A stretch of DNA of 64,000 nucleotides from Rhodospirillales bacterium (GTDB lineage: Bacteria; Pseudomonadota; Alphaproteobacteria; Rhodospirillales; Shumkoniaceae), in the NCBI GenBank assembly GCA_018432935.1, contig JAHDSF010000008.1:1-64000 (forward strand), written 5' to 3'. The notes below the pieces were generated by a model. It saw nothing but the letters and a program-made list of their open reading frames with translations, made no database searches and was not told the DNA's origin. Shown here piece by piece: positions 15,744-23,122 of the stretch (its first letter is position 1; the number at the start of each line of letters is the position of its first letter). The translations under genes were made by a program, and so were the position numbers.

Positions 15744-17341
15744 GCTGTTGCTTTTGCTCTGAATTCTTCCGCGATCCCCATCGGCCGGTCGCGGAAGAGG
15801 CGGGGGTCCATCGCTTTCAGATCGGGCGCGACCCGGACCGGGAAGGCGATGCGGCCGAGGACGTCGCGCTCGAGCGAAACCCCGCGGGCGATCTCGGTCA
15901 TCACGAACCCGTCGTCGGCAAGCCGGAACACGGCGCGATCGGTGACGAACATCACCTCCTGACCGAGGCTGCGCGCATAAGGCCCGCTGAACGAGATCTG
16001 CTCGACGTCGTCGACCCACTTCCGCACCTTGCCGTCCCGCGCCAGCACCACGCCCGTGTCGCCGTCGGGACGGATGTCGAGGCCGCCGGCGGTCAAGGTT
16101 CCCGAAAAGACGACCTTGCGGGCGCCCTGGGTGATGTTGACGAAGCCGCCGACGCCGATCAGGTTCTTGCCGAACCGCGACACGTTGACGTTGCCGTGGC
16201 GGTCGACCTCGGCAAACGACAGGAACGCGATGTCGAGGCCGCCGCCGTCGTAGAAGTCGAACTGGTCGGGCTGGGCGTTCAGCATGTCGTAGTTGATGCC
16301 GGCCCCGGCGTCGCCGCCCGGCGCCGGCAGGCCGCCGATCACCCCCTGCTCCGCGGTCAGCGTCACCTCGCGCCAGAAACCCTCCTCGGCGGCGATCGAG
16401 GGAATCGCGTTGGAAATCCCGAAACCGATGTTGACCACCGCCCCCGGCGTCAGCTCCATGGCGCCGCGGCGACAGATCGCCTTGCGGATGTCGAAGGCGA
16501 CCGGCGGGAACTCGGCCTCCGGCGCCCGCATTCGGCCGGCGTAGGCGGCGCTGTACTTGGTGGCGTAGGTCTGCCACTGCTCGGGATCGACCACCAGATA
16601 GTCGACCAGCACCCCCGGCACGGTGACGGCGCGAGGATTGAGCGATCCGGCGGCGGCGACGCGCTGCACCTGGGCGATGACGATGCCGCCGCGCCGTTTC
16701 GCCAGCATGGCCACCGAGAAGTTCTCGCCGACGAAGGCCTCGTCCTCCATCGTGATGTTGCCGCGCTCGTCGGCGACGCTGCCGCGGATGACCGAGACGT
16801 CGACCGGGAACGGTTTGTAGAGCAGGTACTCCTCGCCCTTGATCTCGATCAACTCGACCAGGTCGTCGGTGCTGCAGGCGCTTTGCCGGCCGCCGCCGTG
16901 GCGGGGGTCGACGAAGGTGTGCAGGCCGACCTTGGTGATCAGGCCGGGGCGGCCGCCGGCCGCCTCGCGGGTCAGCTGAGCCAGCGCCCCCTGCGGCAGG
17001 GTATAGGCCTCGACCTTGTTCTCGTAGACCAGCTTCGCCACGGCCGGCGAGTTGGTGAGGCCGCTCGCCACCAGGCGGCGCAGCAGATCGGGATTGGCGA
17101 ACCTGTTGTAGCCCTGCTTGTCCCAGTCGCCGAGACAGACGGTCGAGACTGCCCAGATCTTGCGCGGATGTCCGGTCGCGGCGTGACGCTCGGCGATCGC
17201 GGCAATGATCGCCTCGGGCACCGCGTGGCCGCCGCCCGAGCCCCCGAAATAGACGCAGGCGCCGTCTTCGACCAGCGCCGCAGCCTCGGCTGCGCTGATG
17301 ATCCTGACGGCGCCCGAGACGTCACGCGCAGTCCTTTTCAC
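15740..17341 (-). CDS. Acyl-CoA:acetate/propionate CoA-transferase
   Basis: A 533-residue family I CoA-transferase with alpha and beta halves fused, like propionate CoA-transferase (Pct/YdiF). The glycine-rich CoA loop FGGSGGGHAVPEAI lies near the N-terminus. The catalytic Glu is in LTAEQGVIGGLPAPGG, matching ESGxxGG of the family. It exchanges CoA between short acyl-CoAs and free acids. The GTG at 17341 follows GGGGAG by nine bases. It lies between a TetR gene and a coupled crotonase, suggesting short-chain or branched acyl-CoA catabolism. Confidence 0.9.
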   Translation of the reverse strand: MKRTARDVSGAVRIISAAEAAALVEDGACVYFGGSGGGHAVPEAIIAAIAERHAATGHPRKIWAVSTVCLGDWDKQGYNRFANPDLLRRLVASGLTNSPAVAKLVYENKVEAYTLPQGALAQLTREAAGGRPGLITKVGLHTFVDPRHGGGRQSACSTDDLVELIEIKGEEYLLYKPFPVDVSVIRGSVADERGNITMEDEAFVGENFSVAMLAKRRGGIVIAQVQRVAAAGSLNPRAVTVPGVLVDYLVVDPEQWQTYATKYSAAYAGRMRAPEAEFPPVAFDIRKAICRRGAMELTPGAVVNIGFGISNAIPSIAAEEGFWREVTLTAEQGVIGGLPAPGGDAGAGINYDMLNAQPDQFDFYDGGGLDIAFLSFAEVDRHGNVNVSRFGKNLIGVGGFVNITQGARKVVFSGTLTAGGLDIRPDGDTGVVLARDGKVRKWVDDVEQISFSGPYARSLGQEVMFVTDRAVFRLADDGFVMTEIARGVSLERDVLGRIAFPVRVAPDLKAMDPRLFRDRPMGIAEEFRAKATA

Positions 17342-17410
17342 GCTGCGATCTCCCCTTGAAGCAAGAAACCATCCCCGACCTACTCCCGTCCGCCGGACCT
17401 TTCAATGGCT

Positions 17411-18046
17411 TCACCGTCTGCGGGCGGCCTCGACCAGGGCACGGATCGTCCATCGCTTCACCTCGCGGGCCTCGGCGTCGTCGAGATCGAGGACGTCGCG
17501 GAACACCACCCGCGCCTCGGAGCCGATGACCAGGGCAAGGGCCCGCTTCAGCATCTTCAGGGTGGCCGGGGTGAATTGCCGGTGGGCGGGAGCAAGAGCC
17601 GCCTCGATGAGAGGCGTGCGGCGATTCTGGCGGATCGGGAACGCCCCGTCCCCTCCGGCGCTCCGTTCCAGCGAGTGCGCCAGCATCAGCCGCAGACCCG
17701 GCTCGTTATCCAGGATCATCGCGTGCAGCGCCGCCTCCACCTTCTCCAGCCGGGCTATCGGGTCTTCCGCCGGCCCGTCGGCGAACAGCACCTCCGGCTC
17801 GGGCACCGCGATATCGAGGGCGGCCTCGACCAGCAGCGCCTCGACGCTGGGGAAATAGCGATAGGCGGTCGCCCGCGAAACCAGGGCCTCCTCCGCCACC
17901 TCTTCCAGGCTTGGCGTTCGCCCGCGTCGGGCCAGCCGCGCTGCCGCCCGGAGCAGATCCTTGCGAGTCCTCATCCTTTGGTTAGGTCTTATTTTCGTCG
18001 CAGTTTCAGCCAATTGTTGCGATCTCCTCGCTGTTTTCTTTAGCAT
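17411..18046 (-). CDS. TetR-family transcriptional regulator
   Basis: Up to 211 residues. The N-terminal DNA-binding domain reads KDLLRAAARLARRGRTPSLEEVAEEALVSRATAYRYFPSVEALL, with the YRYF/FxS helix-turn-helix signature. The C-terminal ligand domain is not recognisable. ATG 18046 gives the full frame; ATG 17974 would trim 24 residues. It lies directly upstream of the CoA-transferase and crotonase on the same strand, so it probably controls them. Candidate half-sites lie upstream of the preceding gene. Confidence 0.88.
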   Translation of the reverse strand: MLKKTARRSQQLAETATKIRPNQRMRTRKDLLRAAARLARRGRTPSLEEVAEEALVSRATAYRYFPSVEALLVEAALDIAVPEPEVLFADGPAEDPIARLEKVEAALHAMILDNEPGLRLMLAHSLERSAGGDGAFPIRQNRRTPLIEAALAPAHRQFTPATLKMLKRALALVIGSEARVVFRDVLDLDDAEAREVKRWTIRALVEAARRR

Positions 18047-18101
18047 CCCTCCCAGGGTGCGCTGCTCGCCCCGCCGGCAAGCAACGCCCCAAGGGGAGGT
18101 T

Positions 18102-18533
18102 TCAGGCAGGCTCCGCCTGCGGCAACTGCCGGATCACGGCGGCAAGGTCGATCCACACGTTCTCGCGTCGGATGGTGCCGCCCTCGGCGAACTCGATCAC
18201 GTGCAGCAGGCGGAATTCGAGCGGACGGTTCCTGCCTTCGATGCCGAACGGGCGTCCCGGCGCCCGGCCCCGCCACACCGACTCATCGACCAGGAAACCG
18301 TCGCCGTAAAGGCGGCGCAGCGACGTCACCTGGCCATCGGAAAGGTCGGAGAAAAGAGCCTCGTAGAATGGCCGCGCCGCGTCGCGGCCGTGGGTCGGCC
18401 CGCCCGGCATGCCGACGATGTCGTGTTCGGCATCGGGATCCAGGGTCGCCAGCACGCCCTCGATATCGTCCCTTGCCTCGAATCCAAAGTGCTCGTCCAT
18501 CCGTGCATCCATCTCTTCGCGGCTCATGGTCAT
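18102..18533 (-). CDS. SnoaL-like/NTF2-fold protein
   Basis: A 143-residue protein of the nuclear-transport-factor-2 fold, similar to SnoaL-like polyketide cyclases. MDEHFGFEARDDIEGVLATLDPDAEHDIVGMPGGPTHGRDAARPFYEALF covers the first helices and strand, and FRLLHVIEFAEGGTIRRENVWIDLAAVIRQL the sheet. The substrate is unknown. ATG 18533 is preceded by GGGAGGA at seven bases, which decides it over 18584. It is first in the minus-strand set SnoaL-TetR-CoA transferase-crotonase. Confidence 0.8.
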   Translation of the reverse strand: MTMSREEMDARMDEHFGFEARDDIEGVLATLDPDAEHDIVGMPGGPTHGRDAARPFYEALFSDLSDGQVTSLRRLYGDGFLVDESVWRGRAPGRPFGIEGRNRPLEFRLLHVIEFAEGGTIRRENVWIDLAAVIRQLPQAEPA

Positions 18534-18576
18534 GGCTCGGTCCTCCCGTTGGGGTTCGTTGATGGCGGGCACATAA

Positions 18577-18611
18577 TGAGACACCGATCTCGTTTCAATA
18601 TAGGAGTCTCA
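18577..18611. promoter_or_regulatory. Candidate TetR operator with three half-sites
   Basis: TGAGAC (18577-18582), GTTTCA (18592-18597) and GTCTCA (18606-18611) form nested inverted repeats. TGAGAC and GTCTCA are exact complements; the middle site differs by one base. They lie in the 182-base gap between divergent genes, upstream of the operon that encodes the TetR protein. Confidence 0.4.
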
Positions 18612-18715
18612 CTTTCTTGTCACCTCGGCCAAACCAGCGCCGCCGCTCGACGTCGGAGGCGGATCGGCGTACACTGATGCTAATGGTCTGAAATCGTTCA
18701 CAAGAAGGCGCCCCC

Positions 18716-20074
18716 GTGGCCCGCGAACACGCGCCGGACGAGTTCTCCGAAGGGTTGAGCCCCTCAGGGAGGGCTTCCCCAGCCCCAGGGCAGGTGCGCG
18801 GTCGGAGGATATCCTTCGTCCTCAGCGTCTTTGCCATTCTCGCCGCCACCGTGGTCGGGGTGGTGGCGACGCTGACCGGGTACACGCACTTCGCGGCAAG
18901 CGAGGCCACCGAGGCGATGGCGCAGCAGCTGCTTGACCGGACGACGGCCGCGGTCGCGGCCCGGATCGAGCGTCATCTGCTTCCGGCGGCCAGCCTCGCC
19001 GATATGGCCTCGGCGCTGCCCACGGTTGCCTCGGCGCCCGACCTTCTGATCCATCCCGTCGCTTGGCAGCTGATGCGCGCGGAGTCGGAATTCCGCTCCG
19101 TCTACTCGGCCTACATCGGCTTTGCCGACGGCCGCTTCTATCAGGTTATCTCGCTCGACGCGGCCGGGGGGCAGGCCCGAACGGCGCACGACGCGCCTGC
19201 CGCGGCGCGCTTCCTGCAACGTACCATCCTGCCCCGCGCCGACGGCAAGCGAATGCAGCTCTGGAGCTTCCTCGGCGAGGACCGGCGGCTGCTGGATTCC
19301 TGGGTCGACGCCGAAGCCGACTTCGATCCCCGCCAGCGTCCCTGGTACGTCTCCGCGATGGCCCGGGAAGCTCAGGTCATGACCGCCCTCTACACCTTCC
19401 ACAGCCTCGGCCTGCCCGGCTTCACCCTGGCGCAGCGGTTCGATGGCGACGTTCCCGGGGTATTCGGGGTCGATGTCACGTCGGCCGATCTGTCGCATTT
19501 CCTGCAGTCGGTACTGCCCACCGTCAAGGCACGGATGGCAATCTTCGATGAGGCAGGAAGCATCGTCGCGGCACCCGGGTATTCGGCCGACCTCCTAGCG
19601 AGGCGCGGCAGCCCGGCGACCCTCGTGGTGCCGGCCGCCAAACTCGGCGATCCCGTCATGGCCGAGCTGATCGCCGGAGTGCCCGAGAAGGGCTCGCCCC
19701 GGGTCGCCGGCAGGTCGTCCGACGGCCGCCATCTGCTGAGCGTTGCGGCGATCGATGCCGGTCCGGCGGCACGCCTGTACGTGGGCCTGGTGGCCCCGGT
19801 GTCCGACTTCGTCGCGCCTCTGGAAACGATGCGCAACCGCGGCCTCGCGTTTGTAGCCCTGTTCCTGCTGATCGGCCTGCCCCTCGTCTACGTGGTGGCG
19901 CGCCGCATGTCGCGCGCCCTGCTTGATGTGGCCGGTCAGATCCGCTGTCTGCCGCAACCCGGCCGGGAGGACATCGTCGTTCAGTCCTTCGTCAAGGAGA
20001 TCAACATGCTTGCCGAAGCGCTTGCCGACGCAAGAGAATCTTTGACCGCAGCAAGACGCAAGGCCGATCAGTGA
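18716..20074 (+). CDS. Cache-domain membrane sensor lacking an output domain
   Basis: A 452-residue protein with a cytoplasmic head, a membrane helix (~32-55), a large periplasmic dCache-like region (~60-365, with QLMRAESEFRSVYSAYIGFADG, DFDPRQRPWYVSAM and FGVDVTSADLSHFL), a second helix (~372-394) and a short HAMP-like end (ARRMSRALLDVAGQI). It then stops: no kinase, GGDEF, HD-GYP or chemoreceptor module follows. DPRQRPWY is the ligand-pocket signature of Cache sensors. The GTG at 18716 has AAGAAGG upstream. It overlaps the solute-binding-protein gene by four bases. Confidence 0.85.
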   Translation: MAREHAPDEFSEGLSPSGRASPAPGQVRGRRISFVLSVFAILAATVVGVVATLTGYTHFAASEATEAMAQQLLDRTTAAVAARIERHLLPAASLADMASALPTVASAPDLLIHPVAWQLMRAESEFRSVYSAYIGFADGRFYQVISLDAAGGQARTAHDAPAAARFLQRTILPRADGKRMQLWSFLGEDRRLLDSWVDAEADFDPRQRPWYVSAMAREAQVMTALYTFHSLGLPGFTLAQRFDGDVPGVFGVDVTSADLSHFLQSVLPTVKARMAIFDEAGSIVAAPGYSADLLARRGSPATLVVPAAKLGDPVMAELIAGVPEKGSPRVAGRSSDGRHLLSVAAIDAGPAARLYVGLVAPVSDFVAPLETMRNRGLAFVALFLLIGLPLVYVVARRMSRALLDVAGQIRCLPQPGREDIVVQSFVKEINMLAEALADARESLTAARRKADQ

Positions 20075-21468
20075 TAACCCGGCGTCGCCTGCTGGAGGTC
20101 TCGATGGGCGCGGCGCTCGCCTGCCGCAGTGCCGCAGCGCGAGCCGACGACGGAACTCTCGAACTGTGGACCAGCGAGACCGAGCCGGTACGGCTCGCCA
20201 CCATGAACTATCTTGCCGCCGCCTATCGGGCATGGGCGGACGGCCCGCGGATCGTCATCCGCAGCATCGACGAGCACCGGATCGTCGGGGCCGTGCTGCA
20301 GGCTCCGCCGCATCAGCGTCCCGACATCGTCAACACGGCGGGCGATCTGCTGCTGTCGCTCGACCGGCTTGGCCTCGCCGACCAGAGCGCCCAGGCCGAG
20401 GTGGTGTCCCGGGTGGGCGCCTTGCGGTTCTTCCCGGGCGTCCTCGCCGGCTTCCGCCTTGCCGACGGGGCAATCGCCGCCATCCCCTTCCACGGCTGGC
20501 CGCAGGTGCTGTGGTACCGGCGCCATTGGTTCGAAGATGCAGGGCTTTCGCCTCCTGACACCATCGCCGCGCTGGAGCGCGCCGTCGCTGTCCTTCACCG
20601 CCCCGACCGGGGCCGGGTCGGCATCGTGCTCGGCACCGACGACGGTCATTACACCCAACAGTTCTTCGCCCAGCTCGCGCGGACCCATGGAGCCCGCCTG
20701 TTCCTCGCCGATGGCACGCCCCATCTCGATACGCCGGAGGTGCGCGAGGCGCTCGCCTGCTATGCCCGACTGGCCGCCTTCGGTCCGCCCGGCCAGCACA
20801 ACTGGCGGGCGCGCGACTGGTATCTCCGGGGTCGCGCCGCGGTCATGGTCTACTCGACCCTGATCATGGACGACCTGGCGCTGTCCTCGGTGGCAGCAGG
20901 CTCGCTGCGGGGCGCGAGCTTCCCCGGCCTCGACCCCGCTCCCTTCGATCCCGGGCTGGTTGCCGGTACCGGCCAGGTCACCAATGTCGCCGGCGTCGCG
21001 GAAGGCGTGTACGCCGCCATCAACGGGCTCGGCGTGACCGCCCTGGACCCTGCGCGCAGCGCCGCCGCGGTCCGTTTCATCGAGTTCCTGTTCCGCCCCG
21101 ACGCCTACATCGTCTGGCTGCACATGTCGCCCGGGGGCATGTTGCCGGTGCTGCAGGGGGTGGCGGAATCCGATGCCTTCCTGCGCGATCCGGCAGGAGT
21201 CCTGCAACGTTTCGGCCGCGCCCGTATCAAGGCGCTGGCCGAGGCGCTCGCTCTGCCCGGCGCGTTCTCGCACTGGGGCGGCAGAGTGGTGCCCGAAGCC
21301 GGGACCGCCTACGCCGACGGCCTGGTGTCCCGGATGGTCGTCCGCGTCCTCGACGGGGCCGACCCGGCGGCCAGCGCCGCCGCCGCCCAAAGCGAGGCGG
21401 AGGAGCTGCTGCAGGAATCGGCCTCGTCGGGCAGCGCCCTGCGGCGGCAGGCGCCGACGGTTCCCTAA
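20071..21468 (+). CDS. Tat-exported extracellular solute-binding protein, family 1
   Basis: A 465-residue periplasmic binding protein of the ABC sugar/oligomer type. The signal MITRRRLLEVSMGAALACRSAAARA holds a twin-arginine motif (TRRRLL), unlike the usual Sec route. The mature body has ELWTSETEPVR, AAIPFHGWPQVLWYRRHWFEDAGL (the family's W-Y-x-K/R-D hinge region) and GRAAVMVYST. No permease or ATPase gene accompanies it. Its ATG overlaps the Cache sensor stop, so it may present ligand to that sensor rather than to a transporter. Confidence 0.85.
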   Translation: MITRRRLLEVSMGAALACRSAAARADDGTLELWTSETEPVRLATMNYLAAAYRAWADGPRIVIRSIDEHRIVGAVLQAPPHQRPDIVNTAGDLLLSLDRLGLADQSAQAEVVSRVGALRFFPGVLAGFRLADGAIAAIPFHGWPQVLWYRRHWFEDAGLSPPDTIAALERAVAVLHRPDRGRVGIVLGTDDGHYTQQFFAQLARTHGARLFLADGTPHLDTPEVREALACYARLAAFGPPGQHNWRARDWYLRGRAAVMVYSTLIMDDLALSSVAAGSLRGASFPGLDPAPFDPGLVAGTGQVTNVAGVAEGVYAAINGLGVTALDPARSAAAVRFIEFLFRPDAYIVWLHMSPGGMLPVLQGVAESDAFLRDPAGVLQRFGRARIKALAEALALPGAFSHWGGRVVPEAGTAYADGLVSRMVVRVLDGADPAASAAAAQSEAEELLQESASSGSALRRQAPTVP

Positions 21469-21498
21469 CGCTCCTGCAAGACCGGCTCTCCTGCGTGC

Positions 21499-22581
21499 TC
21501 AGCCGAGGCCGACCGGCCTCGCCGCCGGAAGACGGCCGGGATCGAATGGCGCCAGGTCGACGGAGGCGGCGGCGCCGTCGACGATCAACTCCGCGAGCGC
21601 CTCGCCGGTCGCGGGGGCGTTCAGGATGCCCCATACGCTGTGGCCGGTGGCGAGGTAGGCGCCTTCCACCCCCGGCACCCTGCCGATCAGCGGCAAGCCG
21701 TCCGCCGTCACCGGCCGGAAGCAGGCCTGGGCGGCCACCACCTTCGCCCGGCCAAGCACCGGGGAGAAGCCGGTGCACATCGCGTGCAGGCGTTCCAGCG
21801 CGCCGGGGTCCGGGCCGACCTCGGCCGGGTCGAGCGGCACCGTGCTCCGGCTCGAGATGGCGCAGACATAGGTGGTGCCGTCCGGCCGCGGGAAGATTTC
21901 CGGGGCGTAGCCCGAACCGTCGACGTCGCGTTCCTCCAGGAACACGGCCTCGGCCGGCAGGTTGGCCTCGAACACCATGCTGTGACCCTTGAGGCCGAAC
22001 ACGGCCGGCACGGGAAGCCAGCCGGAAGCCAGCACCGACCACGGCCCCATCGCGACGACAAGTGCGTCCGCCTCCAGCGGGGCCCCGTCGACGCCGACGC
22101 CGATCACCTTCCCTCCCTTGACGACAATGCCTGTGATCTCACCCCGGCGCAGGCTCGCTCCACCCTTCCGGCCAGCCTCCATCAAGGCGCCGGTGAAGGC
22201 GCCGGGAAGGACCTGGGCGGTGGTATCGGGGCCGCCGAGAAGCCGGCTGATGGTCACCCGCTTCCCCAGCCAGTCGGGGCGGCGGATGCCGCCGCTCAGG
22301 CGCAGGCCGGAGAACCCGCCATAGGTGGTCATGCGGCGGTATCCCCACGCCTCTCCGCCCAGCGTCTCCGCCAGCTCGGCATGGAGGGCGAAGCTGCGGC
22401 GCGCCAGTGCCTGCAGCGGCGTGCCGTCGCACCAGTCGAGCGCCAGGAAGCCACCGGACTTGCCGGACGCCGCGCAGGCCGTGCCCGTTCTCTCGACGAC
22501 CTCCACCCCGATGCCACGGCGGCTCAGGGACCAGGCGACCGCAGCACCGATCACGCCTCCGCCGCAGACCACGACCCGCAT
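21499..22581 (-). CDS. FAD-dependent oxidoreductase, DadA/glycine-oxidase type
   Basis: A 360-residue amine oxidase-like flavoprotein. MRVVVCGGGVIGAAVAWSL is the FAD-binding Rossmann motif, followed by GVEVVERTG. SGKSGGFLALDWCDG and the C-terminal RPVTADGLPLIGRVPGVEGAYLATGHSVWGI with APATGEALAELI match DadA/glycine oxidase relatives. It should oxidise a secondary or D-amine, using oxygen or a quinone. ATG 22581 is chosen because it starts the Rossmann motif; upstream frame is non-coding shadow. It converges on the solute-binding-protein gene with 30 bases between. Confidence 0.85.
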   Translation of the reverse strand: MRVVVCGGGVIGAAVAWSLSRRGIGVEVVERTGTACAASGKSGGFLALDWCDGTPLQALARRSFALHAELAETLGGEAWGYRRMTTYGGFSGLRLSGGIRRPDWLGKRVTISRLLGGPDTTAQVLPGAFTGALMEAGRKGGASLRRGEITGIVVKGGKVIGVGVDGAPLEADALVVAMGPWSVLASGWLPVPAVFGLKGHSMVFEANLPAEAVFLEERDVDGSGYAPEIFPRPDGTTYVCAISSRSTVPLDPAEVGPDPGALERLHAMCTGFSPVLGRAKVVAAQACFRPVTADGLPLIGRVPGVEGAYLATGHSVWGILNAPATGEALAELIVDGAAASVDLAPFDPGRLPAARPVGLG

Positions 22582-22695
22582 GCATGACCTCGTGCCGCTG
22601 CCGTCCCAGCTCTCGATATGGGGAGCCCGACCCGCTTGGTGCGGCCGCCGCGCCTCGCCATCTCGAAGATACCAGCCGGGGCAAAGGAGGACGTC

Positions 22696-23028
22696 GTGAC
22701 ACAGCCGAGGATCGCCCGCATCTGGCGAGGCCGGACCGCCGCCGCCAGGGCGGAGGAGTACGCCCGCTACCTGTTCGAGGTCGGGGTCAAGCCGCTGGCC
22801 GAGAAGGCCCTGGGCGTGCAGATGCTGCGCGAAGACCGCGACGGCGAGACCGAGTTCATGACCATCTCGTACTGGGAGAGCGTCGAGGCGATGTCGCGCT
22901 TCGCCGGCCCCGACCCGCGCCGCATCCACCACCTGGAGCGGGACGCCGAGTTCCTGATCGAGCTGCCGGCGGGCGTCCAGGTGCTGGAGATCGTGGACAC
23001 CCTGGGCCGGGTCGGTGAGAAGGGCTGA
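22696..23028 (+). CDS. Antibiotic-biosynthesis-monooxygenase-like protein
   Basis: A 110-residue dimeric alpha+beta barrel protein of the ABM type. RIARIWRGRTAAARAEEYARYLFEVGVKPL and EFMTISYWESVEAMSRFAGPDP match the family. Relatives are small oxygenases or unassigned stress proteins. The GTG at 22696 follows AAAGGAGG by five bases, so I prefer it to the ATG at 22618. Divergent from the flavin oxidase, and 94 bases ahead of pepN. Confidence 0.78.
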   Translation: MTQPRIARIWRGRTAAARAEEYARYLFEVGVKPLAEKALGVQMLREDRDGETEFMTISYWESVEAMSRFAGPDPRRIHHLERDAEFLIELPAGVQVLEIVDTLGRVGEKG

Positions 23029-23122
23029 GTGGTTCAGCCTCATCTCCCCCTTTTTCCGGAAGGGCTTGCTCCCAGCCCAAGACTGCTCGATATCTGCGGT
23101 TGCCGGACGACAAGAGGGACAA

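Noticed and set aside
20068-21390. 440-codon minus-strand frame over the solute-binding-protein gene
   Set aside because: No domain, and the plus-strand frame has a signal peptide and family motifs.
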